A stretch of DNA of 42,115 nucleotides, from assembly GCA_028277845.1 (NCBI GenBank), contig JANQFL010000057.1, positions 1 to 42,115 of the forward strand, read 5' to 3'. The stretch comes from Sneathiellales bacterium. Lineage in GTDB: Bacteria > Pseudomonadota > Alphaproteobacteria > JANQFL01. Below the pieces are notes generated by a model that was given only the letters and a program-made list of their open reading frames with translations, had not been told where the DNA came from and made no database searches. Shown one piece after another: positions 32,456 through 41,503 of the stretch. How positions within the stretch are numbered: the first letter of the stretch is position 1; each line of letters starts with the position of its first letter. A program made the translations under genes and the position numbers.

Positions 32456-33553
32456 ATGTACATGGCCATCGCCATCACCGTGACCCTCCTGGTCGGCATC
32501 ATCTATTACACGCCCCGGCGCCTTGGTGGTTTGCTGGCGTTGAACCGGCTGCGGTATCTCTACGCCGCATCCGCGTTCGGCCTGTTCGGCGGCTACGCCT
32601 CCATCAGCATGATCAGCAAGTTTGATTCGCAATGGGTAGACCAGTTCTATCTCTACGCCACCGTCTTTCTCGGTTTCCTGCTGTATCTGTTCCTGTTCCT
32701 GCTGTTGTTCGAGCTGGTCAATGTGTTCGTCAAGCTGCCGAGGAAAGCGGCGGCCGCCGGTGTACTGGTCCTGGCGGTCGTGGTCACCGGCTACGGCATT
32801 TGGAACGCCTACCGCTTCGAGGTGAAGACGGTCGATGTCACCCTGAAGAACCTGGAACAGCCCGTCAGCATCGCCGTCCTGGCCGATATCCAGATGGGCG
32901 GGCATCGCGGCAAGGCCTATCTGGAAAAGGTCGTCGACGCGACCAACGCGCTGCGGCCCGACATTGTCGTCATCCCCGGCGACCTGGCCGACAGCAACGC
33001 CATCCTGACGGAAGACAATTTCCGTCCGCTCGCGGAGCTTGATGCGCCGGTCTATTTCATCACCGGCAACCACGACACCTACGTCAAGGAAGAGAAGCTG
33101 AAGGATCTCATCCGCGGTCACGGCGTGCGTGTGCTGGAGAACGAAATCGTCGACACCCACGGCCTGCAACTGGTCGGCCTGCGTTACATGAACGCCGACG
33201 AAAACGCCTTCGACCTGCATCCGTCCGCCGACAAGCTAACCATCAGGAGCGTGCTGCCGACCATACCCATCGACCGCGACCGTCCGTCGGTGCTGATGCA
33301 TCACAGCCCGGTCGGTGTCTCCTACGTGGCCGAGGCGGGTGCCGGCCTGTACATCGCCGGGCACACCCACAGCGGTGGCCAGGTCTTCCCGGCACCGCTG
33401 ATCGCCTGCACGTTCTTCTTTCCCTACTGCGAAGGTTTCTATCGGCATCAGGAGACCCAGGTCTTCGTGTCCCCCGGTATCGGCACTTTCGTTCTGCCCA
33501 TGCGGGTCGGGACGCACAACGAACTGACACTGCTGCGCCTCAACGGAGGATGA
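32456..33553 (+). CDS. Membrane-anchored calcineurin-like metallophosphoesterase
   Basis: 365 residues. About four hydrophobic helices (to residue ~120) are followed by a phosphoesterase domain of the YkuE/PaeI type. Motifs are LADIQMGGHRG, PGDLADSN, ITGNHDTY, MHHSPVG and GHTHSGGQ. In the first motif the usual DxH is DxQ, so one metal-1 ligand is changed. The domain probably faces the periplasm and hydrolyses a phosphoester or pyrophosphate of lipid or cell-wall origin; the substrate is unknown. It overlaps the next gene's possible ATG as ATGA. It follows the TetR gene by 56 bases. Confidence 0.88.
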   Translation: MYMAIAITVTLLVGIIYYTPRRLGGLLALNRLRYLYAASAFGLFGGYASISMISKFDSQWVDQFYLYATVFLGFLLYLFLFLLLFELVNVFVKLPRKAAAAGVLVLAVVVTGYGIWNAYRFEVKTVDVTLKNLEQPVSIAVLADIQMGGHRGKAYLEKVVDATNALRPDIVVIPGDLADSNAILTEDNFRPLAELDAPVYFITGNHDTYVKEEKLKDLIRGHGVRVLENEIVDTHGLQLVGLRYMNADENAFDLHPSADKLTIRSVLPTIPIDRDRPSVLMHHSPVGVSYVAEAGAGLYIAGHTHSGGQVFPAPLIACTFFFPYCEGFYRHQETQVFVSPGIGTFVLPMRVGTHNELTLLRLNGG

Positions 33554-33555
33554 CC

Positions 33556-34233
33556 ATGGGCCAGACGGCGTTGCTCATCGGCGCCACCGGCATGGTGGGC
33601 AGCCAGGTGCTGGACCTGCTGCTGCGATCGCCGGCGGTCGACAAGGTGATAACGATCAGCCGGCGCACAACGGGTGTGCGCCACGACAAGCTGCGGGACA
33701 TCGCGCACGCCGACTTCCGCGATTTCGCAGCGCTGAAGGCCGACCTCACCGGCATCGACGTCTGTTTCTACTGCGTCGGCGTCTATCAGGGCCATGTCTC
33801 GAAAGAGGCGTTCTTCGAAATCACCTGCGACTATCAGAAGGCCCTCACCGACGTGCTGTCGCAGACCAGCCCGCAAGCCACGTTCGTGCTGTTCGGCGCC
33901 AGCGGCGCCGATCCCGGCGAAAAGAGCCGGGCCACCTTCGCCCAGGCCAAGGGACGGGCCGAGACCCTGTTGCACGCCGCCGGTTTTCCCAAGACGTATA
34001 TTTTTCGTCCCGGCTATATTCACCCCACGGGCGCACGCAGCCCGAGCGGCCTGGTCTACAAACTGGCCAAGCCGGTGTTCGCGTTCATGCGCAGGCGGAA
34101 CCCGGATGCCGTGCTGACGGACCGCGCCCTCGCCCGCGCTATGGTTTCGGTCGGCCTGACGACGACCAGAGCGTCCGGTGTAATAGACAATCGCGCGATC
34201 AAGGAGATCGCCGGCGGCGCCGTTCAAACCTGA
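33556..34233 (+). CDS. NAD(P)-binding atypical SDR (HTATIP2-like)
   Basis: 225 residues from ATG 33556, spaced correctly from GGAGG; an ATG at 33550 lies against that site. The Rossmann motif is LLIGATGMVGSQVLDLLL, with RR after the second strand (TISRRT) suggesting NADP. VLFGASGADPGEKSRATFAQ replaces the usual active site and resembles HTATIP2/NAD(P)H-binding proteins. The function may be redox sensing or repair of a small molecule; no substrate is clear. It lies in a likely operon with the metallophosphoesterase. Confidence 0.85.
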   Translation: MGQTALLIGATGMVGSQVLDLLLRSPAVDKVITISRRTTGVRHDKLRDIAHADFRDFAALKADLTGIDVCFYCVGVYQGHVSKEAFFEITCDYQKALTDVLSQTSPQATFVLFGASGADPGEKSRATFAQAKGRAETLLHAAGFPKTYIFRPGYIHPTGARSPSGLVYKLAKPVFAFMRRRNPDAVLTDRALARAMVSVGLTTTRASGVIDNRAIKEIAGGAVQT

Positions 34234-34256
34234 CCGGCGCCACAAGGGAGGCACCG

Positions 34257-35537
34257 ATGAACGGCGAAACCAACTTCGAACTGCCGGCGGACCTGCTGGC
34301 GTATTTGGACACGCTCGATGCGTTCATCGAACGGGAAATCCGGCCACTGGAACTGGAAAACGACAACATCCGGTTTTTCGATCACCGCCGCGAGGATGCA
34401 CGCACCGACTGGGACCGGGACGGATTGCCGAACGCGGCGTGGGAAGCCCTGTTGGCCGAGGCCAAGCGCCGTGCCGACGCCGCCGGGCATTACCGCTACT
34501 CTCTGCCGAAACAGTATGGCGGCCAGGACGGCACCAATCTGGGCATGGCGGTGATCCGCGAACACCTGGCCGCCAAGGGTCTGGGCCTGCACAACGATCT
34601 GCAGAACGAACACTCCGTCGTCGGTAACGAGGTCGGCCTGCTGCTGATGCTGGCCTACGGTACCGACGCGCAAAAGGCCGACTGGGTCGACGATCTACTG
34701 AACCGGCGCCGGTCGTTCGCCTTCGGCATCACCGAACCCAATCACGGCTCCGACGCCACCCATATGGAAACGGCGGCCGTGCGTGACGGGGGCGATTGGA
34801 TCATCAACGGCGAGAAGACCTGGAACACCGGCGTGCACACGGCGAGCCATGACCTGATCTTCGCCCGTACCGGCGGCCGGGCCGGCGACGGCGACGGCAT
34901 CACCGCTTTCCTGGTACCGGCCGACGCGCCGGGATTCACGGTCGAGGAGTATCTCTGGACCTTCAACATGCCGACCGACCATGCTCATGTGACGCTCAAG
35001 CACGTGCGCGTCCCCGACACGGCGATCCTCGGCGGTGAAGGCCGTGGATTGCAGGTGGTGCAGCACTTCTTCAACGAGAACCGCATTCGCCAGGCGGCCT
35101 CGAGCCTCGGCGCGGCGCAGTTCTGCATCAACGAAGCCGTGCGATACGCCCAGGAACGCAAACCGTTCGGCAAGCCGCTGGCGGCCAATCAGGGTATCCA
35201 GTTCCCGCTGGTGGAACTGCAGACCCAGTGCGAGATGCTGCGCGCCCTGATCCACAAGACGGCCTGGCAGATGGACCAATACGGGGCGTTCTCCGTCTCC
35301 GACAAGGTGTCCATGTGCAACTACACCGCCAACCGTCTGTGCTGCGACGCCGCCGACCGGGCCATGCAGGTCTTCGGCGGCATGGGCTATTCGCGTTACC
35401 GGCCCTTCGAACACATCTACCGCCACCACCGGCGCTATCGCATCACCGAAGGCACCGAGGAAATCCAGATGCGGCGCATTGCCGGCTACATGTTCGGTTA
35501 CATGAAACAGCGGGCGCCCAAAGGCGTGCACAGCTAG
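34257..35537 (+). CDS. Acyl-CoA dehydrogenase (FadE10/ACAD11-like)
   Basis: 426 residues with GGGAGG before the ATG. FAD and substrate segments are FGITEPNHGSDATHMETAA and WIINGEKTWNTG. The helical C-terminal domain has FGKPLAANQGIQFPLVELQ and RAMQVFGGMGYSRY, with the catalytic Glu expected in ITEGTEEIQMRRI. The N-terminus is longer and more charged than in short-chain enzymes. It probably oxidises a medium or branched acyl-CoA. It may form a unit with the SDR gene 24 bases upstream. Confidence 0.93.
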   Translation: MNGETNFELPADLLAYLDTLDAFIEREIRPLELENDNIRFFDHRREDARTDWDRDGLPNAAWEALLAEAKRRADAAGHYRYSLPKQYGGQDGTNLGMAVIREHLAAKGLGLHNDLQNEHSVVGNEVGLLLMLAYGTDAQKADWVDDLLNRRRSFAFGITEPNHGSDATHMETAAVRDGGDWIINGEKTWNTGVHTASHDLIFARTGGRAGDGDGITAFLVPADAPGFTVEEYLWTFNMPTDHAHVTLKHVRVPDTAILGGEGRGLQVVQHFFNENRIRQAASSLGAAQFCINEAVRYAQERKPFGKPLAANQGIQFPLVELQTQCEMLRALIHKTAWQMDQYGAFSVSDKVSMCNYTANRLCCDAADRAMQVFGGMGYSRYRPFEHIYRHHRRYRITEGTEEIQMRRIAGYMFGYMKQRAPKGVHS

Positions 35538-35585
35538 GGGGCGTGCCTCCCTTAGATGGAAACGGTCGGTGTCGGACTACTTTTG

Positions 35586-35612
35586 GCGTCAGAAATCAGC
35601 TATTTTTGACGC
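35586..35612. promoter_or_regulatory. Interrupted palindrome upstream of the PAS gene
   Basis: GCGTCAGAAAT and ATTTTTGACGC are 11-bp inverted arms with one mismatch and a 5-base spacer. It lies 32 bases before the chosen ATG of the PAS-domain gene, as expected for an operator. No T tract follows, so it is a poor terminator. Confidence 0.5.
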
Positions 35613-35643
35613 TCAGGACACAACGTTCAGGGTGGCTGTCTCA

Positions 35644-36105
35644 ATGGACTTCGCCGAACATAACCTGTCACCCGTTCAACAGGAGTTTCTCGCCTATTGG
35701 CGGCAAAAGGCCGGCGATCAGATCGCGCCGCGGCGGCGCGACCTGGACGTGCTGGATGTGCCGAAGCTCATGCCGCACGTGATCATTTTCGACGTTCTCA
35801 GCGATCCGCTGGATTTCCGCTACCGTTTGGTGGGAACCACGGTCCGCGAGATGTCGCGGAACGATTATACGGGCCTGAAACTGAGCGAGATCGACGGACG
35901 GGGACCGGGCAGCAAGGTCTGGTCCATGCTCGATCAGGTGCGCGAGAACCAAAAGCCGGCATTTTACGCGGTCGAATACATGGGCCCGAAAAGGGACTTC
36001 CGCAAACTGGACGACCTGTTCCTGCCGTTGGTCGACGATCGCCTGGAAACCGACATGATCATGATCGTCACCAGCTACCAGCGCAAGCCGAGGACCATGG
36101 CGTAA
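35644..36105 (+). CDS. PAS_5-type single-domain protein
   Basis: 153 residues from ATG 35644 (MDFAEHNLSP). A GTG start at 35569 would run through the palindrome at 35586-35612 and is less likely. LDVPKLMPHVIIFDVLSDP then DFRYRLVGTTVREM and NDYTGLKLSEID are hallmarks of the alphaproteobacterial PAS_5 family, with a single PAS fold and no output domain. The C-terminus ends in a beta hairpin (DMIMIVTSYQRKP). It likely senses a ligand or modulates a partner; neither is known. Confidence 0.85.
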   Translation: MDFAEHNLSPVQQEFLAYWRQKAGDQIAPRRRDLDVLDVPKLMPHVIIFDVLSDPLDFRYRLVGTTVREMSRNDYTGLKLSEIDGRGPGSKVWSMLDQVRENQKPAFYAVEYMGPKRDFRKLDDLFLPLVDDRLETDMIMIVTSYQRKPRTMA

Positions 36106-36120
36106 CGGAGCGGCGCGTGA

Positions 36121-36465
36121 TCAAGATCCGAGAGCCGATTGCTGTGCCTCGCCGAAACCCACCAGCACCTGATCTCCGGCTCGAAAGACCGGACGCTTGA
36201 TCAAAGCCGGGTGTTCCAGCATGAGCGCCGCGGCGGATGCCGCGTCTACATCGGCTCTCTGTGTATCGGGCAGTTGCCGCCAAGTGGTACCGCGCCGGTT
36301 GAGCAGGACCTCCCAACCCACGGCGTCGATCCAGCCCTGCAGGGTGGCGGCGTCCAGGCCATCGGCGCGCACATCGTGAAAACGGTGATCCAGATCTTCC
36401 GCCGCCAGCCATTTGCGCGCCTTTCGGCAGGTGTCGCAGTTCTTCAATCCGAACATCTCGATCAT
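36121..36465 (-). CDS. ArsC/Spx-family thioredoxin-like protein (YffB-like)
   Basis: 114 residues. MIEMFGLKNCDTCRKARKWL places Cys10 and Cys13 as the CxxC of the ArsC/Spx/YffB fold. The C-terminal LIKRPVFRAGDQVLVGFGE is the usual R-P-V motif region. True arsenate reductases need additional partners and no ars genes are nearby, so a redox or unknown function like YffB is more likely. It converges with the PAS gene (stop codons 15 bases apart). Confidence 0.92.
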   Translation of the reverse strand: MIEMFGLKNCDTCRKARKWLAAEDLDHRFHDVRADGLDAATLQGWIDAVGWEVLLNRRGTTWRQLPDTQRADVDAASAAALMLEHPALIKRPVFRAGDQVLVGFGEAQQSALGS

Positions 36466-36616
36466 GACGCCATCCTTGATTGGTTTGGCGCATGGCTACC
36501 CGATCCGGGGCGCCACCGCAATATGCGATGCGAACGAGAGCGATCCGCGCCGACGATATTTCGCTTGATCGGCCTATGCGTAGACAACACCATGGCCGAA
36601 ACGACAGGACACGACG

Positions 36617-37747
36617 ATGACCATGACCAACGACGATGCCATCGCCCGCGCCCGCGCTTTCGCGGCCGAACACATCACGCCGCGCGCCGCCGACTGGGAA
36701 CGCGAGCGCCGCCTGCCCCGCGAAACGATCACCGCCGCCGCCGAGGCCGGCCTCTGTGATCTGTTGGTCCCCGCGGCGCTCGGCGGCAAGGGCCTGGGCA
36801 TCCGCGGGATGGCGGGCGTGATGGAGGCGCTGGCGGCGGCCGATATGGGCTTCGCCTTCTCGCTCGTCGTCCACAACAACCACGCCGGCGCGATCTCGGC
36901 ACGGGGCAGCGACGAGCAGAAATCACGGCACCTCGGCCCCATGGCGCGTGGGGAAAGACTGGGCGCTTTCCTGCTCACCGAACCGCGCGGCGGCAGTGAC
37001 GCGGCGGCCATCACCACCACCGCGACGCTGCGCAGCGGCGGCTGGGTGCTGTCGGGCGAGAAGGCCTGGGTGACCAACGCGACCCATGCGGACCTGCTCA
37101 ATGTCTACGCCCAGACCGAGCCCGGCTCGGGTCCCCGCGGTATCGCCGCCTTTCTGGTCGCCGCCGATCAGGAGGGTGTCGAGCGCCTGCCGGGCTACCA
37201 GATGCTGGGCGCCCACGCCACCGGCGCCGGTGGTTTTCGCTTCCACGACGTCGCGCTCTCCGAAGACCAGCTCTTCATCCCGCCCGGCGAGGCCTTTCGC
37301 GCCGCCATGGCCGCCATCGACCTGGCCCGTGTCGTCGTTGCGGCCATGTGCACGGGTATGCTGAGATGCGGCCTCGACACGGCCGTCGCTTACCTCAAGG
37401 AACGGGAGGCGTTCGGCGGCCCGCTGTCGGACAAGCAGGGCCTGCGCTGGATGCTGGCCGATGTCGCCACCCACACCGAGGCGGCGGCGGCGCTGGCCGC
37501 CCGCGCGGCCGAGGCCATCGATGCGGGTGCACACGACACCGCGGTCCGCGCCGCGCACGCCAAGAAGTTCGCCACCGGTGCCGCCATGTCCGGCCTGGCG
37601 ACCTGCATGCAGGCCTTGGGCGCCAACGGATTCCGCCAGGACCGGCCGCTGGCCCGCCACCTCGCCGCCGCCAAGATGGCCGAGTATCTCGACGGCACCA
37701 CCGAAGTGCAGAACATCGTCATCGCACGGACCCTGTTCGGGCGATAG
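36617..37747 (+). CDS. Acyl-CoA dehydrogenase, short form
   Basis: 376 residues, standard length. LTEPRGGSDAAAITTTATL and GWVLSGEKAWVTNATHADLL are the FAD/substrate signatures. FGGPLSDKQGLRWMLADVA and the C-terminal LDGTTEVQNIVIARTLFG hold the helical domain. In that last motif the position of the usual catalytic Glu (YEGT) reads LDGT, so Asp or another residue may act. A downstream MFS gene starts 133 bases later on the same strand. Confidence 0.92.
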   Translation: MTMTNDDAIARARAFAAEHITPRAADWERERRLPRETITAAAEAGLCDLLVPAALGGKGLGIRGMAGVMEALAAADMGFAFSLVVHNNHAGAISARGSDEQKSRHLGPMARGERLGAFLLTEPRGGSDAAAITTTATLRSGGWVLSGEKAWVTNATHADLLNVYAQTEPGSGPRGIAAFLVAADQEGVERLPGYQMLGAHATGAGGFRFHDVALSEDQLFIPPGEAFRAAMAAIDLARVVVAAMCTGMLRCGLDTAVAYLKEREAFGGPLSDKQGLRWMLADVATHTEAAAALAARAAEAIDAGAHDTAVRAAHAKKFATGAAMSGLATCMQALGANGFRQDRPLARHLAAAKMAEYLDGTTEVQNIVIARTLFGR

Positions 37748-37880
37748 GGCTCGAACCGCGCTCCGACGGTCACATGGACAATCCCATCCGGTGCGACGAA
37801 CTGTATCGCCGGCGTGTCTGGCGTGCGATCCCGTCACAGACTATGATTGTTTGGCACGCCAACAGTTTTCCGGACCCTTC

Positions 37881-39077
37881 GTGAACGCTGCCGACAAGAC
37901 CCGCTGGGGGATCGTGTTTCTTGCCGTGGCCGCCGGTATCGCCGGCGGCTTGCAGGTTGGCAAGGTGCCGCCCGCCCTGCCCGCGCTGCGCGACAGCCTG
38001 GACCTCGGTCTGATAGCCGGTGGCCTGGTGCACAGCATGTTCAATGCCGTGTCGGCGCTGCTCGGCATTATGGCCGGTATCACGGCCGACCGCATGGGTC
38101 ACCGGACAGGCGCACTGGCCGGCGTTCTGTTCATGGCCGGTGGCAGCCTGCTCGGTTGGATGAGCGTGGACGGAACAAGCCTGATCGCCGCCCGGTTTTT
38201 CGAGGGCATCGGTTTCGTGCTCGTCATCGTCGCCGCGCCGTCGTTGATCGTCGAAGCGACGACGCCCGGCCAGCAACGGGTCGCGCTCGGCCTGTGGGGC
38301 ACCTACATGCCGACGGGCATGACCCTGGTGCTGATCACGGCGCCCCTGATCCTGGCCGGCACCGGATGGCGCGGCCTGTGGCTGGCCAACGGCATCGTGC
38401 TGGCGGTGTTCGCGGTGATCTTTGCGCTTGGAACACGGGGTATCGGCCGGCGACCGGCCGAGTCATCGACGGTCGGTGAGTCCCTGCGCGATGTCGGCAC
38501 GACGGTTTCGCGGCTCGGACCATGGTTGCTGGCGGCCTGTTTCGGTGTCTACACCACCCAATGGATGGCCTTGACCGCCTGGATGCCGACCTTCCTGATC
38601 GACGATGTCGGCTTCGGTACGGGAGCGGCGGCCGGTTTCACCGCGGCCATGGTGTTCGTCAACATATTCGGCAATCTGCTGGGCACCTGGCTGTTGCATA
38701 GGGGCGTGCCGCGCTGGGTGTTGTTGTTGTGCGCATTCATCATCATGGGATCCACCGCATTGGGCGTGTTTTCCGGCGCCATCGGCAGCGGTGCCAAGCT
38801 GGTTCTGGCGCTCCTGTTCTCGGGCCTGGGCGGTATTCTGCCGCCGAGCATTTTGTCCGGCGTACCCGTGCACTCGCCGTCCCTGGCCCTGGTGGGCACC
38901 ACGAACGGCGTGATCGTGCAGGGCGCCAATGTCGGCACGTTCGCCGGACCGCCGCTCCTGGCCGCACTCGTCGGCGCCATGGGAGGCTGGCAGCAGGCGA
39001 GCTGGCTGATGCCCCTGATGGGCTGCATCGGCATCGGATTGGCCTTGGCCCTGCGTGCCGAAGAGCGGCGTTTGTGA
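37881..39077 (+). CDS. MFS transporter (CynX/NNP-like)
   Basis: 398 residues from GTG 37881 (VNAADKTRWGIVF). Earlier in-frame codons overlap the dehydrogenase gene and are rejected. Twelve hydrophobic helices are evident. The loop after helix 2 is AGITADRMGHRTGA, the MFS motif A. LWGTYMPTGMTLVL and FVNIFGNLLGTWLLHRG resemble CynX-type uptake carriers. The start has no strong ribosome site. Its stop overlaps the next start as GTGA, so it is coupled to the EamA gene. The substrate is unknown. Confidence 0.88.
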   Translation: MNAADKTRWGIVFLAVAAGIAGGLQVGKVPPALPALRDSLDLGLIAGGLVHSMFNAVSALLGIMAGITADRMGHRTGALAGVLFMAGGSLLGWMSVDGTSLIAARFFEGIGFVLVIVAAPSLIVEATTPGQQRVALGLWGTYMPTGMTLVLITAPLILAGTGWRGLWLANGIVLAVFAVIFALGTRGIGRRPAESSTVGESLRDVGTTVSRLGPWLLAACFGVYTTQWMALTAWMPTFLIDDVGFGTGAAAGFTAAMVFVNIFGNLLGTWLLHRGVPRWVLLLCAFIIMGSTALGVFSGAIGSGAKLVLALLFSGLGGILPPSILSGVPVHSPSLALVGTTNGVIVQGANVGTFAGPPLLAALVGAMGGWQQASWLMPLMGCIGIGLALALRAEERRL

Positions 39078-39955
39078 GCCGTCTGCGCGTCAGTTCAGGC
39101 GATGCCTTTTTGCTGGCCACGGCGCTGGTCTGGGGCGGGTCGTTTCCGACCGGCAAGGTCGTGCTGGAAGTGGCGCCGCCGCTGACGTTTTCTTCCATCC
39201 GCTTTCTACTCGCCTCGCTGCTGCTGTTCGCCATCATCGCCTGGCGGGGTCAGTCCCTGCGGCTGTCCGGCCGGGATCTGCTGCATGTCGCCGTGATCGG
39301 CATGTTCGGCTTCACCCTGTTCCAGGGCTTGTGGGCCGCCGGTTTGACCCTGACCACGGCGTCGAAGGCGTCGATCCTGATATCCACATCGCCGGCGTTC
39401 GCCGCGCTGATCGCCATGACCCGTGGCGACCGCCCCAGTGGCCGGTCCTGGGCCGGTATCGTGACGGCCTTCGCCGGGGTTTATCTGGTGGTCAACAACG
39501 GACTGACCCGTTTGCAATTGGACGCCGCCACCTGGCAGGGCGATCTGATGTTTGTCGGCGTATCCCTGCTGTGGGCTGTTTACACCACGTTGTCGCCGCC
39601 CCTGCTGCAGAAGCACGGTGCGGTCAAGACCACCGCCTACAGCATGGCCATCGGCGCCTTGCTGCTGCTGCCGGCGGGCCTGTGGCAGGCCGGCGGCGCG
39701 GATTGGGGGCGGACCGACTGGGTCATCGGCTTGAATTTCGTCTTCATCACCGTGTTCAGCGCGGCGCTGGGCTTTCTGTGGTGGTTCGAAGGCATCGGCA
39801 AATTGGGCGTCGCCCGCGCCATGCCGTATATGTATCTCGTGCCGGTATTCGGTGTCATCAGCGCCGCCCTGTTTCTCGGCGAAACACTGAGCGGCATTCA
39901 GATCATTGGCGGCATCCTGGTCCTGGCTGGAGTCAGTCTGGCGCGTAGCGGGTAA
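39074..39955 (+). CDS. EamA/DMT-family transporter
   Basis: 293 residues starting at GTG 39074, which overlaps the preceding TGA. About ten hydrophobic helices form two EamA repeats, the first near TALVWGGSFPTGKVVLEVAP and the second near VSLLWAVYTTLSPPLLQKHG. RAMPYMYLVPVFGVISAALF and FLGETLSGIQIIGG at the end are typical of drug/metabolite exporters of the RhaT/YdcZ group. Coupled translation with the MFS gene suggests related substrates, but nothing specific can be named. Confidence 0.92.
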   Translation: MSRLRVSSGDAFLLATALVWGGSFPTGKVVLEVAPPLTFSSIRFLLASLLLFAIIAWRGQSLRLSGRDLLHVAVIGMFGFTLFQGLWAAGLTLTTASKASILISTSPAFAALIAMTRGDRPSGRSWAGIVTAFAGVYLVVNNGLTRLQLDAATWQGDLMFVGVSLLWAVYTTLSPPLLQKHGAVKTTAYSMAIGALLLLPAGLWQAGGADWGRTDWVIGLNFVFITVFSAALGFLWWFEGIGKLGVARAMPYMYLVPVFGVISAALFLGETLSGIQIIGGILVLAGVSLARSG

Positions 39956-39984
39956 TAGCGGATTTGGAAGGAAAAAGGGAAACC

Positions 39985-40446
39985 ATGATACCGGACAACT
40001 ACTTCGATGATCTGACGATCGGCGACGTCTTCGAAAGCGAGAAAAAGACCATCACGGAAGACGACATTGTAGGCTTCGCCGAACAGTACGATCCGCAACC
40101 TTTTCACGTCGACAAGGACGCCGCCGCCAAGACCGAGTTCGGTGGTCTGATTGCCAGCGGGTTTCACATGCTGTCCGCCAGTTTCGGCCTGTTCTTTCAT
40201 TCCAGGGTGATCGAGAAGCACAATCTCGGCTCCCCCGGCATGGACCAGGTGCGCTGGCTCCGGCCCATGCGGCCCGGCGACACCATCCATTGCCGGGCCG
40301 AAGTGACCGACCTGCAGCCGTCCAAGTCCAAGGCGGACCGGGGCTCCGTCTGGATGCGGCACGACACCATCAACCAGGACGGCGACGTGATCATGACGGT
40401 ATCGTGTATCCACCGGCTGCGCCGGCGGCCCCAGAACGACGCCTAG
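39985..40446 (+). CDS. MaoC-like acyl-CoA hydratase
   Basis: 153 residues of single hot-dog fold from ATG 39985, with AGGG six bases before it; a TTG at 39964 is in frame but poorer. The catalytic Asp/His pair of (R)-specific hydratases lies in FAEQYDPQPFHVDKDAA, followed by GGLIASGFHMLS and GMDQVRWLRPMRPGDTI. It probably hydrates trans-2-enoyl-CoA, and is consistent with the acyl-CoA dehydrogenases nearby. It sits 29 bases after the EamA gene and four bases before the DUF2332 gene. Confidence 0.92.
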   Translation: MIPDNYFDDLTIGDVFESEKKTITEDDIVGFAEQYDPQPFHVDKDAAAKTEFGGLIASGFHMLSASFGLFFHSRVIEKHNLGSPGMDQVRWLRPMRPGDTIHCRAEVTDLQPSKSKADRGSVWMRHDTINQDGDVIMTVSCIHRLRRRPQNDA

Positions 40447-40450
40447 AACC

Positions 40451-41503
40451 ATGACCGCCGCGACCAGCCTGGCCGAGATCGCCGAACAGTTCCGGCGCTT
40501 CGCCGAGCGGGAAGCCCGGGGCGAGTCGCCGATCTACATGCACCTGGCGGAACACGTCGCCGGCGACAAGGACATACTGGCCCTGTCGGCGATGACCCGG
40601 GCCGGCCAGCCCCGGCCGAACATACTGTTTGCCGCGGTTCAACACATCCTTCAAAAGGACCCCGCCAGCAACCTGGCAACACTGTACTACGCCACCCCCC
40701 TTGAAGCCGCCCGGTCCGAGCTGTGGCCGGCCTTTCGCGATTTTTGCGGCACCCACGAACAGGCGATCGCCGCCCTGCTCAGCGAACGGATCGTCCAGAC
40801 CAACGAGGCCCGGCGATCGTCGTGCCTGGCACCGGCCCTGTTGTGGCTGCACCGCTTCGCCGGCCACAAGCCTTTGGCGATCTATGAGATCGGCGCCAGT
40901 GCCGGACTGAACCTGTTGTGGGACCGGTACCATCACGTCTACGGCAACGGCCAGGAAACCGGCGACGCGCATTCAACGGTGGTGCTGGATTGTTCGGTCA
41001 AAGGCCAGACCCGGCTTCCCGTGGATACGCCCCTGCCCGCCACGGTCTTCCGGCGGGGTGTCGATCTCAATCCGATCCTGCCGGATGATATGGACGGACG
41101 AAGCTGGCTGCGGGCGCTGGTCTGGCCCGAACAGCACGACCGCCGGCAGCGTCTCGACGATGCATTGGCGCTGGCCGAGGGCGCAGACTTGGAACTGATC
41201 CGCGGCGACGGCGTCGCGTTGCTCGGCGATGCGGTGCGGGATGCCCCGGCGGAGGCGGCGTTGTGCGTGCTGCATTGCTTTACCACCAATCAGTTCCCGG
41301 TCGACCTGCGCGAACGTTTCGAGGCCACGCTGTTGCAATTGTCTGACGAACGCACGCTCTATCGCCTGGGCATGGAGTATGACGGGCAACCGGCACCGCA
41401 CCTGACCCTGACGGTCTACGACCGGGGCCGGTCGGGGTCGGAGGTGCTGGCCGCCTGCGGCGCGCACGGCGACTGGATCCACTGGCTGGCCGATGACGGC
41501 TAG
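40451..41503 (+). CDS. DUF2332 family protein
   Basis: 350 residues. QFRRFAEREARGESPIYMHL, then TNEARRSSCLAPALLWLHRF and AIYEIGASAGLNLLWDRYHH are characteristic of DUF2332. The GASAGLNL segment is Gly-rich and could bind a nucleotide or SAM, which is inference. CVLHCFTTNQFPVDLRERF near the C-terminus also fits. The stop codon shares the CTAG with the stop of the convergent VOC gene. The biochemical function is unknown. It is likely cotranscribed with the MaoC gene four bases upstream. Confidence 0.9.
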   Translation: MTAATSLAEIAEQFRRFAEREARGESPIYMHLAEHVAGDKDILALSAMTRAGQPRPNILFAAVQHILQKDPASNLATLYYATPLEAARSELWPAFRDFCGTHEQAIAALLSERIVQTNEARRSSCLAPALLWLHRFAGHKPLAIYEIGASAGLNLLWDRYHHVYGNGQETGDAHSTVVLDCSVKGQTRLPVDTPLPATVFRRGVDLNPILPDDMDGRSWLRALVWPEQHDRRQRLDDALALAEGADLELIRGDGVALLGDAVRDAPAEAALCVLHCFTTNQFPVDLRERFEATLLQLSDERTLYRLGMEYDGQPAPHLTLTVYDRGRSGSEVLAACGAHGDWIHWLADDG

